64,000 nucleotides of DNA from SOIA01 sp964348015 (lineage in GTDB: Bacteria; Acidobacteriota; Aminicenantia; Aminicenantales; Aminicenantaceae): positions 47,181-111,180 of the forward strand of contig CAYGBC010000030.1 in assembly GCA_964348015.1 (NCBI GenBank). The letters are read 5' to 3'. The position numbers were made by a program, and so were the translations under genes. Positions 8,068 to 16,372 of this stretch are shown here, in pieces. Each line of letters starts with the position of its first letter. Within the stretch, counting starts at the first letter, position 1. The notes under the pieces are model-generated. The model saw nothing but the letters and a program-made list of their open reading frames with translations. It did no database searches and was not told the origin of the DNA.

Positions 8068-9213
8068 TTAGCTTTCACTCAAAAGATGTCTCGAAATGAC
8101 CAGACGCTGAATTTCAGAAGTTCCTTCATAAATAGAAAAAACCCTGGCATCTCTGTAGAGCTGCTCGATGAAAAATTCTTTCGAGTAGCCGTAGCCGCCG
8201 TGTACCTGAAGAGCCTGGTACACGATCTTGTTGGCGGCTTCTGAAGCAAAAAGTTTGGCCATCGCCGCTTCTTTAGTGAAGGGCTTTCCTTTATCCTTTA
8301 AGTCCGCGGCTTTGTAGGCGAGCAGACGCGACGCTTCGATTTGTGTCGAAATATCGGCAATCATGAATTGAATGGCCTGAAATTCAGAGATTTTTTTTCC
8401 GAAGGCATCCCTCTGTTTGGCGTATCGGACAGCCTCTTCGAGAGCCCTCTCCGCGAGACCGACGGATTGAGCGGCGATTCCGATTCTCGAGCCGTCAAGG
8501 CTGCTGAGGGCGATGGAGGCGCCTTTCCCTTCTTCTCCCAAGAGATTTTCCGCAGGCACTCGGCAATCCTCCAAGACTATTTCAGAAGTCAAAGAGGAGT
8601 GCAGACCCATTTTGTCCTCGATCTTTGTCCCGTTATACCCCGGCATATTTTTATCGACGATGAAAGCGTTCAGCTTTTTTTGATCAGATTCAACTCCAGC
8701 GGCGGTAAAAATAATAACGGCTTCGGCGTCATTTCCGCTGGTCACCCAGGATTTAGTCCCATCCAAAATATAGCCATCGCCTTGTTTGACGGCTTTTGTT
8801 TTCAGGTTTGTCGCATCCGAACCCGCCCCTGGCTCTGTGAGAGAGAAGGCGCCAATGATCTCTCCTTTGCAAGCCTTGGGAAGGTATTTTTTCTTCTGCT
8901 CTTCGCTTCCAAATTCCAGGATGGCGTGACAGAAGAGCGCGCAGTGAACACTGACGATAACCGATACGGAGGCGGAGACTTTGCTGATTTCCTCCAGCGC
9001 CAGGATAAATGAGAGATAATCTGTTTTTGACCCTTCGTATTCAGAGGGAACAGTAATTCCAAGGATTCCAATCTCACCAAGCTTATTCAGAATATCCCTT
9101 GGGAATTCTTTTTGATCTTCAAGGATTTTGATTTGAGGAGCGATTTCTTTTTGGGAGAAATCCTTGACCATTTCCCGGAGTAATTTTTGGTCGTCAGTGA
9201 GTTCAAAGTCCAT
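8068..9213 (-). CDS. Short-chain acyl-CoA dehydrogenase (butyryl-CoA dehydrogenase-like)
   Basis: FAD enzyme that introduces a 2,3-double bond into acyl-CoA. The 381-residue length, the FAD/substrate signature GAFSLTEPGAGSDA (about 127-140), the QAIQFMIADI segment and the catalytic base Glu363 in YEGTSEIQR fit the short-chain class (Bcd/Acd). Electrons would normally go to electron-transfer flavoprotein, but no etfAB is in the window. In a peptide fermenter it could act in branched-chain amino-acid or butyrate metabolism; the exact substrate cannot be read from sequence. It lies downstream of ispH-rpsA-HU-HIT with a 74-bp gap and is followed by the PpiD-like gene. Confidence 0.92.
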   Translation of the reverse strand: MDFELTDDQKLLREMVKDFSQKEIAPQIKILEDQKEFPRDILNKLGEIGILGITVPSEYEGSKTDYLSFILALEEISKVSASVSVIVSVHCALFCHAILEFGSEEQKKKYLPKACKGEIIGAFSLTEPGAGSDATNLKTKAVKQGDGYILDGTKSWVTSGNDAEAVIIFTAAGVESDQKKLNAFIVDKNMPGYNGTKIEDKMGLHSSLTSEIVLEDCRVPAENLLGEEGKGASIALSSLDGSRIGIAAQSVGLAERALEEAVRYAKQRDAFGKKISEFQAIQFMIADISTQIEASRLLAYKAADLKDKGKPFTKEAAMAKLFASEAANKIVYQALQVHGGYGYSKEFFIEQLYRDARVFSIYEGTSEIQRLVISRHLLSES

Positions 9214-9287
9214 TTTTTAGCTGAATTCTCCTATCGAAAAGGTTGAGATAACTCGAGTTGTGGAAAATGAAATTTTCATGTCTCAGT

Positions 9288-9788
9288 TCAGGAAGACCTC
9301 AATTTTGCTCTCTGAAAAAAAGGCAGGAGCTGTGCATACGTAGTGGCGATGTCTTCGATGACCACTTTTGTTTGGCCCACGAGCGGCATGAAATTCGAAT
9401 CTCCAATCCAGCGAGGGATCACATGAAGATGATAATGGTCCGCCACGCCTGCACCGGCGCTATTCCCCAGGTTCATGCCTGTGTTAAAACCGTGAGGCCG
9501 GTATTTCTTTTTCAAAATTCCCAGGCTGAGTTTGAGGAGGTCTGACATTTCGTCGGTAGATTCTTTCTTGGCGCGCTCGAATGACGAAAGGTGTCTGTAC
9601 GGAGCGATCATCAAATGCCCCGGAGTGTACGGATATTTATTCAGCACGATAAAATTGTTTTTTCCTCTATAGAGAATGAAAGCATTCTGGTCGTTTTTCA
9701 TTTGAATAGCCCGGCAGAAAATGCATTCGTTCATTTTGGAAACTTTTCTCACGTACTCCTTTCTCCAGGGAGCAAAGATATATTCCAT
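9288..9788 (-). CDS. HIT-family nucleotide hydrolase/phosphorylase
   Basis: A 166-residue histidine-triad protein. The catalytic motif is HYHLHVIPRW, where the middle His of H-x-H-x-H is the nucleophile that forms a nucleotidyl intermediate. The N-terminal CIFC (about 23-26) is part of the zinc site common in bacterial HIT proteins; GHLMIAPYRH and NLGNSAGAGV are also typical. Likely substrates are Ap4A-type dinucleotides or nucleoside phosphoramidates. Its start overlaps the HU stop codon by one base, so it is the last tightly coupled gene of the ispH-rpsA-HU-HIT operon. Confidence 0.9.
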   Translation of the reverse strand: MEYIFAPWRKEYVRKVSKMNECIFCRAIQMKNDQNAFILYRGKNNFIVLNKYPYTPGHLMIAPYRHLSSFERAKKESTDEMSDLLKLSLGILKKKYRPHGFNTGMNLGNSAGAGVADHYHLHVIPRWIGDSNFMPLVGQTKVVIEDIATTYAQLLPFFQRAKLRSS

Positions 9789-10066
9789 TATTTTTTATTG
9801 ATCATGTTCTTCAGGATTTTACTCGGTTTGAAGTAGAGAACTTTTTTAGGAGGAACATGCACAGGTTCTCCTGTGCGCGGATTTCTTCCAGACCGAGAAT
9901 TTCGATTGCGGAATCGAAAGCTTCCAAAACCCCTGAGCTCTATTTCTTCGCCTCTCAGTATGGCGTCTTTAATCGTTTGAAAGAAAAGATTCACGCCAGT
10001 CTCTGCTTCCTGTTTGGAAATGTTCATTTCCTTCGCAATTTTGTTGATTAAATCGGCTTTAATCAT
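9788..10066 (-). CDS. HU/IHF-family DNA-binding protein
   Basis: A 92-residue nucleoid protein of the HU/IHF family, which bends DNA as a dimer. The signature GFGSFRFRNRNSRSGRNP (about 46-63) and the arm containing RTGEPVHVPPKK with its apical proline are complete. The sequence is closer to IHF-like and integration-host-factor-annotated proteins than to classic HU, but only one subunit gene is present, so it may act as a homodimer. Its ATG overlaps the rpsA stop (ATGA). Confidence 0.93.
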   Translation of the reverse strand: MIKADLINKIAKEMNISKQEAETGVNLFFQTIKDAILRGEEIELRGFGSFRFRNRNSRSGRNPRTGEPVHVPPKKVLYFKPSKILKNMINKK

Positions 10067-11808
10067 CTTTTTCCTCCTTTCTTATTTGCCTTTTGTGTTG
10101 GCTGTATTTTGTTCAATTGATCTTTCAAGAGCTCGCCAAGAGTGAGCTTTCCGTCTTGGCTTTGGGCGTATTTCTGGTATTCTAATTTTTGAAGCTCCAG
10201 TTGAGCGAGCCTGAAGCTGAGTGAAATTTTTTTCTCTTGAGGATTCATTTTAATGATCTTCGCATTGCGTTCTTCCCCGACAGAAAAAAACTCCTCTGGA
10301 TTTTCTATCTTTTTCTCATCCAACTCAGAAAGGAAGACGATCCCTTCGATTCCCGGCATGATTTCCACGAATGCGCCAAAGTCGGTGAGGCGCACGATTT
10401 TGGTCTTGACTATATCCCCAATTTTTTGTCGGTTGAAGAAATCCTCCCAGATATCACCTTCAAGCTGCTTTATGCCGAGAGAGAGCTTCTGTTTCTCCAC
10501 ATCAATGCTGAGAATAATGGCTTCCGCTTGCTCGCCAACCTTGAGCTCCTTTGATGGATGCTTAATTTTTTTCCAGGAGATATCAGAAATGTGAATAAGC
10601 CCTTCGATTCCTTCCTCCACTTCCATGAACGCGCCAAAATCAGTGATGCTCGTGATTGTTCCCTTGATCCGTGAGCCCGGACTGAATTTTTGCTTGAGCA
10701 CCTCCAGGGGATGAGGCGCGGCCTGTTTCAGACCCAATGATATCCTTTTGGAAGAGGGATTGATATCCAGGATGGTGACCTCAACTTCTTCTCCCGGAGT
10801 AAGGATTTTTTTGGGATGGACCGTTTTTCTTGACCATGTCAAATCAGAGATGTGAACCAATCCTTCGACCCCTTTTTCCAACTCAACGAAGGCTCCGAAA
10901 TCAACCAGACTGACCACTTTTCCTTTGACTTTCTGTCCCACTTTATATTTGTCTTCCAGGTTTTCCCATGGATCAGGACTCAATTGTTTATACCCGAGTG
11001 AGATTTTGTCATCACTTTCATTGAAATCGAGAACCACCACTTCCACATCCTGGTCAAGCTGGAAGACTTCTGAAGGATGGCTGATTTTTCCCCAGGATAT
11101 ATCAGAGACATGGAGAAGTCCTTCCACTCCTCCCAAATCGATGAACGCACCGAAGTTTGTCAGGGACCGGACTTTGCCCTTGATCTTTTGTCCTTGACTG
11201 AGCTGGTCGAAAACCCGCTTGCGCTTTTTTTCCCTCTCATCTTGGAGCAGGAGCTTTCGGGAAACGACCACATTTTCGGTTTTTCTATCGAATTTGATAA
11301 CTTTAAATTTGTACGTGTTTCCGATAAGGTCTTTCGGTTCTTTGACTGCTCTTGTATCCGCATGGGAATCAGGAAGGAAGGTTTTGACACCCACGTTGAC
11401 CGTGTATCCGTTTTTTGTTTTCTCAGTGATTTTCCCAGTGACCCAAGTATTGTTGTGATAGGCCCTCTCCAGGTCATTGAGCCCCTTCAGAGCGACAGCT
11501 TTACTATGAGAAAGAATCAGGTATCCTTCTTTGGAGTCGCTTCTTTCCACTAAAGCTTCTATTTTATCTCCAGACCGAATCTCGCTGATTTTCTGGTCGT
11601 CGGTGAAATCCTCTCTGGGAATGATTCCTTCGGACTTGAATCCGATATCCACTAAAACATGAGAGGACGTGACCTTGATGACTTTTCCTTGGATTATTTT
11701 CCCCGGGACGATTTCTTTGGCGTTGAACTGGTATTGATCCAGTAAATTCTCGTAATCTTTGGACGAGATGTTTTCTTCGTTGTCTGGGTCTTTGGTTATC
11801 TCTGACAT
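10063..11808 (-). CDS. rpsA: Ribosomal protein S1, six S1 domains
   Basis: 581-residue S1, which binds mRNA on the small ribosomal subunit and helps initiation on weakly structured or SD-poor messages. Six S1 OB-folds can be counted: two degenerate N-terminal ones (about 35-105 and 120-185), then four regular ones with the repeated NFGAF/DFGAF and EGLxHxSDxxW blocks (about 205-275, 290-362, 377-450 and 460-535). The C terminus is basic. The gene overlaps ispH by 13 nt at its start and HU by 4 nt at its end, so translation is probably coupled. A long six-domain S1 fits the many SD-less genes seen here. Confidence 0.96.
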   Translation of the reverse strand: MSEITKDPDNEENISSKDYENLLDQYQFNAKEIVPGKIIQGKVIKVTSSHVLVDIGFKSEGIIPREDFTDDQKISEIRSGDKIEALVERSDSKEGYLILSHSKAVALKGLNDLERAYHNNTWVTGKITEKTKNGYTVNVGVKTFLPDSHADTRAVKEPKDLIGNTYKFKVIKFDRKTENVVVSRKLLLQDEREKKRKRVFDQLSQGQKIKGKVRSLTNFGAFIDLGGVEGLLHVSDISWGKISHPSEVFQLDQDVEVVVLDFNESDDKISLGYKQLSPDPWENLEDKYKVGQKVKGKVVSLVDFGAFVELEKGVEGLVHISDLTWSRKTVHPKKILTPGEEVEVTILDINPSSKRISLGLKQAAPHPLEVLKQKFSPGSRIKGTITSITDFGAFMEVEEGIEGLIHISDISWKKIKHPSKELKVGEQAEAIILSIDVEKQKLSLGIKQLEGDIWEDFFNRQKIGDIVKTKIVRLTDFGAFVEIMPGIEGIVFLSELDEKKIENPEEFFSVGEERNAKIIKMNPQEKKISLSFRLAQLELQKLEYQKYAQSQDGKLTLGELLKDQLNKIQPTQKANKKGGKR

Positions 11809-12674
11809 TGGATGGTTTTCTCCCTCTGATGGTGGTGTTTAAAGCTGGTTTTGATCTTGTCTACAGCTTCTTGGATGGCTTCAGGAGGAGTGGACGCCCC
11901 TCCGGAGAGGCCGATTTTTTGAGATCCTTTCAGCATTTCAAAACTGATTTGATCCGCTCTTTCGATGAAATAGGTGTTGGGCAGGATCCTTTTTGAAATC
12001 TGGAAGAGCTTGTTCGTATTGGAGCTGTTTTTTCCTCCGACGATGAAAAGTGTATCGACGCGGGATGCCAGTTCAGATGTCGATTTTTGCCGTGTTTGAG
12101 TGGAATGACAGATGGTGTTGTAAACTTTGAGTTCTTCCGTCTTTTCGATGAGCGCCGCCACGATTCTCTCGAGAAGGTAAAGGTCCTGGGTGGATTGGGC
12201 GAGGACCGCCCTCTTTTTCTTTCGAGGCAGGCGTTTCACCTGAGCTTCATTCTCTATGATGATCCCCTTTCCCCGGCTGAATCCGATCAATCCTTTTATT
12301 TCAGGATGTTCTCTATTCCCGACGATGATGATTTCTTCCCTCTGTCTGGCTAGCATTTCGACTAACTTCTGAATTTTCTTGACAATCGGACAGGTGGCGT
12401 CGACGATCTGAACATCCTTTTTCTCGAGCAGCCCGTATGTCTCCGGAGAGACTCCATGACTGCGGATGATGACCCATCCTTCGTTAAGATCGTCCAGGTC
12501 CGTGACAGATTGGATTCCTTGTTCCTTGAGGTCAGCAATGACTTGAGGGTTGTGGATCAGGTCGCCCAATGTGCAGACTTTCCCTGTTTTCTTCTGGCGT
12601 GTTTCTCTGGCGATCTTGAGAGCCCTTCGGACTCCGTAACACAATCCTGAGTTTTTGGCTATGATGATTTCCAT
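11796..12674 (-). CDS. ispH: 4-hydroxy-3-methylbut-2-enyl diphosphate reductase
   Basis: Final enzyme of the MEP isoprenoid pathway: reduces HMBPP to IPP and DMAPP using a [4Fe-4S] cluster. The three cluster cysteines are Cys12 (SGLCYGV), Cys95 (DATCPIV) and Cys189 (NTICHST). Active-site His41, His73 and the HPE at 123-125 are present. The 292-residue length from the ATG at 12674 is typical. Longer readings start upstream of a strong promoter at 12700-12728 and add residues unlike IspH, so they were rejected. The leader is only about 20 nt and has no Shine-Dalgarno sequence. It is co-transcribed with rpsA, a linkage seen in several phyla. Confidence 0.96.
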   Translation of the reverse strand: MEIIIAKNSGLCYGVRRALKIARETRQKKTGKVCTLGDLIHNPQVIADLKEQGIQSVTDLDDLNEGWVIIRSHGVSPETYGLLEKKDVQIVDATCPIVKKIQKLVEMLARQREEIIIVGNREHPEIKGLIGFSRGKGIIIENEAQVKRLPRKKKRAVLAQSTQDLYLLERIVAALIEKTEELKVYNTICHSTQTRQKSTSELASRVDTLFIVGGKNSSNTNKLFQISKRILPNTYFIERADQISFEMLKGSQKIGLSGGASTPPEAIQEAVDKIKTSFKHHHQREKTIQCQR

Positions 12675-12699
12675 TTTTTTTGTAAATATGTAAAAAAAT

Positions 12700-12728
12700 A
12701 TATTAACCGAGTGAGTGCATTTTGTCAA
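12700..12728 (-). promoter_or_regulatory. Strong predicted promoter of the ispH-rpsA-HU-HIT operon
   Basis: Minus strand TTGACA (12723-12728), 17-bp spacer, TAATAT (12700-12705). Predicted transcription start is near 12693, about 20 nt before the ispH ATG. It fixes the ispH start, since longer starts lie upstream of it. Confidence 0.75.
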
Positions 12729-12833
12729 TTCTAAGTATAGATGAAATCTTAACTTAGCTCCTTTTTGTGAAGTGAAAAATATCTTTTTTTCTCTTTTTAC
12801 CTGAGAACACAAATAAGACGGTGAAGCGGTTCA

Positions 12834-12848
12834 AATCTCAGTGAGATT
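12834..12848. repeat. Perfect 15-bp palindrome, possible operator
   Basis: AATCTCAGTGAGATT, two 7-bp arms around a single G. It lies in the 246-bp region between the ispH promoter and the scpB stop, over 100 bp upstream of the -35 box. It could be a binding site or the 3' hairpin of the scp transcript; no T-tract follows. Confidence 0.3.
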
Positions 12849-12920
12849 CTCTGGAATCTTGACTTGAGTTCTCCACGCCGAGGAAATAACTATCATCTTC
12901 TTTCAGAGAAAGCCTGTAGT

Positions 12921-13484
12921 TCATTGAGTGGGGCTGTCTTCTTCCTCGATATTTTCTTCTTCGAGTATTTTGGACAGCTCCTCAGGAGAAGGCAGGTCTT
13001 TTATGTTATTCAATCCAAAATAGGAGAGAAATTTCTCCGATGTTCTGTAGATCAGCGGATTCCCCGGACTTTTTTTTCTCCCGACTATCTTGACCAGTCT
13101 TTTCTGGAGGAGTGTTTTCAGTGTGTGGGAGGAATCCACTCCTCTGAGCGCCGATATTTCCGCCAGGGTTATGGGCTGGTGATAGGCGATGGCGGACAGG
13201 GTTTCGAGAGCAGCGGAGGAGAGCCTGTTTTTTCTCTCCAAATTGAGAAGACGCTTGATCCATGAGTCATGCTCTGGTTTGGTGGAAAAAAGGTAACCTC
13301 CCGCAGCCTGGATGATTTGAATGCCCCTTTCGTTTGTCACGAACGTCTCCAGGAGCTCATTGACAGCCTGCTCGATTTCTTTCTCATCAAATTCTGTCAA
13401 AACGCCCTTGATTTTTTCGAGTGTCAGAGGTTCCAAAGAAATGAAGATTAAAGATTCGATGATTTCCTTCAGGCGGTTTTCCAT
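12921..13484 (-). CDS. scpB: Chromosome segregation and condensation protein ScpB
   Basis: 187-residue kleisin-associated subunit that, with SMC and ScpA, forms the bacterial condensin. It has two winged-helix domains (about 1-85 and 90-165) with the family block LSAAALETLSAIAYHQPITLAEISALRG-like around residues 90-115 and an acidic C-terminal tail (EEENIEEED). The start overlaps the scpA stop by one base. It is the last gene of the M50-trpS-scpA-scpB unit; no smc gene is in the window. Confidence 0.95.
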   Translation of the reverse strand: MENRLKEIIESLIFISLEPLTLEKIKGVLTEFDEKEIEQAVNELLETFVTNERGIQIIQAAGGYLFSTKPEHDSWIKRLLNLERKNRLSSAALETLSAIAYHQPITLAEISALRGVDSSHTLKTLLQKRLVKIVGRKKSPGNPLIYRTSEKFLSYFGLNNIKDLPSPEELSKILEEENIEEEDSPTQ

Positions 13485-14215
13485 CAGCGACTCTTCACGT
13501 TTGTCTTTCGAATCCAGACTTTGATCGGTTTGAAGTGATTTTCCTGAACGGCGATGACAATCTTGGACTTGATGAGTTCCAAGAGCCCCAAAAATGCCAC
13601 TAAGGCTTCTTCGAAGGATTCCTGCCTGTTGAAGTAATCCAGAAAATCAAGGAAATCTTCCGCTTCAAGCTGGGCCAGGATCTCTTTGATTTTTTCTTCT
13701 AAGGAATATTCTTTCCTGCTAATCGTTTTCGTCTCCGCTGTTTCTTTCCGCTTCATCAGAGTAAAAAAGGATTCAGCCAGGTCAAACAGGGAAACTTCTA
13801 TAGATTCCATTTCACCTTCAGAAAACACTCTGGGAAGGCCTGTCCTCTTCCATTTGAGCAATTCTTTCTCTTCTTTTTCTTTGAGAAGACCGCTTACGGC
13901 TTTCATTTTCTGGTAATCCAGGAGCCTGTGAACAAGGATCTGACGGGGATCTTTTTCTTCCTCAAGAGGTTCTTCTCGAGGAAGGAGCATCTGTGATTTG
14001 ATATAGATCAGCAGGGCCGCGACGACTAAGAATTCGGCTTCCCGGTCGAGATTGATTCGGTCTTTCTGGTTGAGGTAATCCAAGTATTCTCTGGTGATTG
14101 TGGCCATCGGGATGTCGTGGATGTCGATTTTTTTCTTCCTGATCAGGAAGAGAAGAAGGTCGAGAGGTCCTTGAAAAACCTCCAGTTTAACCTGGTAGTG
14201 AGACGAAGCTTCCAT
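13484..14215 (-). CDS. scpA: Chromosome segregation and condensation protein ScpA (kleisin)
   Basis: 243-residue kleisin that bridges the SMC heads. The N-terminal SMC-binding part carries FQGPLDLLLFLIRKKKIDI (about 14-32) and REYLDYL; the C-terminal winged helix ends in VAFLGLLELIKSKIV (about 210-224), binding the other SMC head. A charged linker between them recruits ScpB. Length is typical. It lies 14 bp after trpS and directly precedes scpB. Confidence 0.95.
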   Translation of the reverse strand: MEASSHYQVKLEVFQGPLDLLLFLIRKKKIDIHDIPMATITREYLDYLNQKDRINLDREAEFLVVAALLIYIKSQMLLPREEPLEEEKDPRQILVHRLLDYQKMKAVSGLLKEKEEKELLKWKRTGLPRVFSEGEMESIEVSLFDLAESFFTLMKRKETAETKTISRKEYSLEEKIKEILAQLEAEDFLDFLDYFNRQESFEEALVAFLGLLELIKSKIVIAVQENHFKPIKVWIRKTNVKSR

Positions 14216-14229
14216 TAGGATCGTGTATT

Positions 14230-15228
14230 CTAATCCAGGCCGATCGCCGACCGGACTTCCTCCATAGTTTTTTGCGCGACCTGGCGGGCTTTCGTGTTGC
14301 CCTCCTCCAGTATATCCCAGACACGCTGGGGATTTTTTTCGAATTGTTTTCTTTTTTGCCTAAAAGGAGCCAGAAGCTCGATGAGGCGTTTGATGACCAC
14401 ATCCTTGCACTCCAGGCAGCCGATTCCGGCTGTCCGGCATCCCTGAGCCAGTTCCTCTCTCTTTCCTTTTTCCACAAAGGCTGTGTGCAGGGTAAACACC
14501 GGGCAGTCATCCGGCTCCCCGGGATCCGTCCTCCGTTTGCGCCGGGTATCCGTGATCATCGGGGATATTTTCTGACGGATGATTTTTGGGGGGTCCTTGA
14601 GAAGGATGGTGTTCCCGAAAGATTTGCTCATTTTGCGGCCGTCTACTCCGGCCAGCTTCGGGACTTCTGTCAGGATAGTCTGCGGCTCAGGGAAGACGTT
14701 TCCGTAGAGACGGTTGAAGCGCCGCGTGATCTCACGGGCCAGCTCCAGATGATAGGCCTGGTCTTCTCCGACGGGCACCGCATTGGCTTTGTAAATGAGT
14801 ATATCCGCGGTTTGAAGCACGGGATATCCCAGGAATCCGTAGGTATTCAGGTCCTTGTCCGGGATTTCTTTCTGCAACTCCTTGAATGTCGGGACTCTCT
14901 GCACCCAGGGAAGCGGGACGACCATCGACAGGAGCAGATGGAGTTCCGCATGCTCTTTCACCTCGGATTGGACAAAGATAACGCTTTTGTCCGGTCCCAA
15001 CCCGATACTCAGCCAATCCAGCGCCACTTCAAACGTGAATTTTTTGATGATCTTTGAGTTCTGGTATTCAGAGCTCAACGCATGCCAGCTCACGATGCTG
15101 TAGTAACATGTGTGCTCTTCCTGGAATTTGAGCCAGTTCCGGAATGCCCCGGCCAAGTGGCCGAGATGACAGGGTCCAGTCGGTCTGAGGCCGGAGAGAA
15201 CGACTTTTTTCTTGTGTTTGGCGCTCAT
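14230..15228 (-). CDS. trpS: Tryptophanyl-tRNA synthetase
   Basis: 332-residue class I synthetase that charges tRNA-Trp. The ATP-binding HIGH variant is HLGH (21-24), and KMSKS is intact at 199-203. The tryptophan-pocket blocks GFLGYPVLQTADIL (about 131-144) and VPVGEDQAYHLELAR (151-165) are present. Length is normal. It starts one base before the upstream M50 protease stop and precedes scpA by 14 bp. No T-box or trp-type leader was seen before it, as expected for an internal operon gene. Confidence 0.97.
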   Translation of the reverse strand: MSAKHKKKVVLSGLRPTGPCHLGHLAGAFRNWLKFQEEHTCYYSIVSWHALSSEYQNSKIIKKFTFEVALDWLSIGLGPDKSVIFVQSEVKEHAELHLLLSMVVPLPWVQRVPTFKELQKEIPDKDLNTYGFLGYPVLQTADILIYKANAVPVGEDQAYHLELAREITRRFNRLYGNVFPEPQTILTEVPKLAGVDGRKMSKSFGNTILLKDPPKIIRQKISPMITDTRRKRRTDPGEPDDCPVFTLHTAFVEKGKREELAQGCRTAGIGCLECKDVVIKRLIELLAPFRQKRKQFEKNPQRVWDILEEGNTKARQVAQKTMEEVRSAIGLD

Positions 15229-15229
15229 T

Positions 15230-15913
15230 TCAGAAAAGCACTATAGAATGTATGATCAAGTTAAAAGGATACATGAGAATTTGAAGAAGTCCGAAGTATA
15301 TTAAAGCCAGCAGAATCAAAAACCCGAAAGGCCGGATGCGCTCGTATTTCTGGATGGCTTCTTCGGAGAGGAATCCCATCAGGATACCGCTTCCATCCAG
15401 AGGGGGGATCGGGATGAGGTTGAAGACCGCGAGCAGGCAGTTGATGTAGGCAAAATAGTACAGAATGAGAGCCAGGACACCTAAAGGGTAGAAACCGCTG
15501 CTAAACCCTCCGATTTGAAGGATGTTGGCTCTGAGGAAGTACACCACGTTGGGACTGAAAAGCTTCAGGATGACGATAATTATTAAAGAGCCCGCGGCTA
15601 TGGTCATGTTTGAGGCGGGGCCCGCGGCCGATATCCAGAGGTTGTCTCGACGCGGATTTCGCAGGTTGAGAGGATTGACAGGAACCGGTTTGGCCCAGCC
15701 AAAAAGAAACGGGGCTCTCATCACGACCAAGATCAACGGAAAAATAACCGTGCCTATCGGGTCGATGTGAGCAATGGGATTAAGAGTGACTCGACCCAGG
15801 CTGTAGGCAGTGGGATCCCCTAATTTATTGGCGGCCCACCCGTGAGCGGCTTCGTGCACAGTTATGGCAAAAAGCAGGGCGAAACCCATTATAATATAAG
15901 ATGCGACATTCAT
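15230..15913 (-). CDS. Site-2 protease family (M50) intramembrane metalloprotease
   Basis: 227-residue membrane zinc protease of the short M50/YwhC-like class without a PDZ domain. The zinc motif HEAAH (20-24) lies in the first transmembrane helix, followed by NPIAHIDPIG (about 45-54), the FGWAKPVPVN segment and the third ligand in NLIPIPPLDGSG. About five to six transmembrane segments are visible. Start: the ATG at 15913 lies just downstream of a promoter-like sequence; a longer reading to 16003 would begin in the repeat and has no family match. Substrates are unknown. It leads the operon with trpS-scpA-scpB, an association common in bacteria. Confidence 0.92.
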   Translation of the reverse strand: MNVASYIIMGFALLFAITVHEAAHGWAANKLGDPTAYSLGRVTLNPIAHIDPIGTVIFPLILVVMRAPFLFGWAKPVPVNPLNLRNPRRDNLWISAAGPASNMTIAAGSLIIIVILKLFSPNVVYFLRANILQIGGFSSGFYPLGVLALILYYFAYINCLLAVFNLIPIPPLDGSGILMGFLSEEAIQKYERIRPFGFLILLALIYFGLLQILMYPFNLIIHSIVLF

Positions 15914-15929
15914 TTTTCTACCTGATTCA

Positions 15930-15958
15930 TTTATAACATATGAGTCCTGGGCCGTAAA
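15930..15958 (-). promoter_or_regulatory. Predicted promoter of the M50-trpS-scpA-scpB operon
   Basis: Minus strand TTTACG (15953-15958), 17-bp spacer, TATAAA (15930-15935). Transcription would start near 15923, only about 10 nt before the ATG, so the leader is very short. Confidence 0.45.
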
Positions 15959-15972
15959 GCAAAAAGGGAAAA

Positions 15973-16281
15973 GTTCAGGACAGTGGGTTCCCAAAACACG
16001 CAACTTTTGCCCCTACGAGCACCTTGGAGGGGGAACAGCTCCGCTTTCCCCCTTCCAACGTTCGCTTGCTTCCTCGCGCTCTCTGCCTCCCCTTCTCGGA
16101 CGCTCAGACGCATCCTGCGACCAAGGGGCCATACCCCCTTGGATCCCCCACTGATTTGGGCCCGCTGAGCAGGCCCCAAATCAGACAAAAGCGGCTCGGT
16201 TTCAGGCTCCGCTCTCCTCACCTCTTCGGTGAGGAACCGTGCCCGCTCCGCCTTCAAACGGTTTTCTCACCCACTGCCCTT
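15973..16281. repeat. Dispersed hairpin-rich repeat, long copy
   Basis: Fills most of the 459-bp gap between the M50 protease and the glutamate synthase-like gene. Its outer blocks (15973-16012 and 16187-16281) match, in inverse orientation, the copy at 51.8 kb; the larger 95-bp block differs at only about three positions. Four strong inverted repeats are visible: GGGGGAA/TTCCCCC (16029-16052), CCAAGGGG/CCCCTTGG (16121-16142), CTGATTTGGG/CCCAAATCAG (16151-16184) and CCTCACC/GGTGAGG (16216-16234). The first three lie in a segment of about 170 bp absent from the other copy. No transposase or tRNA-like end is seen. Short open frames occur but look incidental. Confidence 0.75.
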
Positions 16282-16326
16282 CACTCGACCATCGATAAGC
16301 AAAAAAAGAGAAAAGAATAAAAAAAA

Positions 16327-16348
16327 GCCCCATCAGACACGATGGGGC
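16327..16348 (-). terminator. Rho-independent terminator of the NuoEFG-like/glutamate synthase operon
   Basis: An 8-bp perfect stem GCCCCATC/GATGGGGC with a 6-nt loop. On the minus strand it is followed by a run of eight or more T residues. It lies about 25 bp after the stop of the glutamate synthase-like gene. Confidence 0.85.
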
Positions 16349-16372
16349 CTTTTATGCCTTAATTTGACAGGA

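Noticed and set aside
12675..12812. A 46-residue N-terminal extension of IspH.
   Set aside because: The strong promoter at 12700-12728 lies inside it, and IspH normally begins a few residues before the first cluster Cys.
15931..16257. An open frame of about 108 residues on the minus strand across the 16-kb repeat, sharing a short peptide with one at 51800-52045 on the plus strand.
   Set aside because: The similarity follows from the DNA repeat itself; the frames diverge outside the shared block, have no ribosome-binding site, and the region is dominated by hairpins. Treated as a repeat, not a gene.
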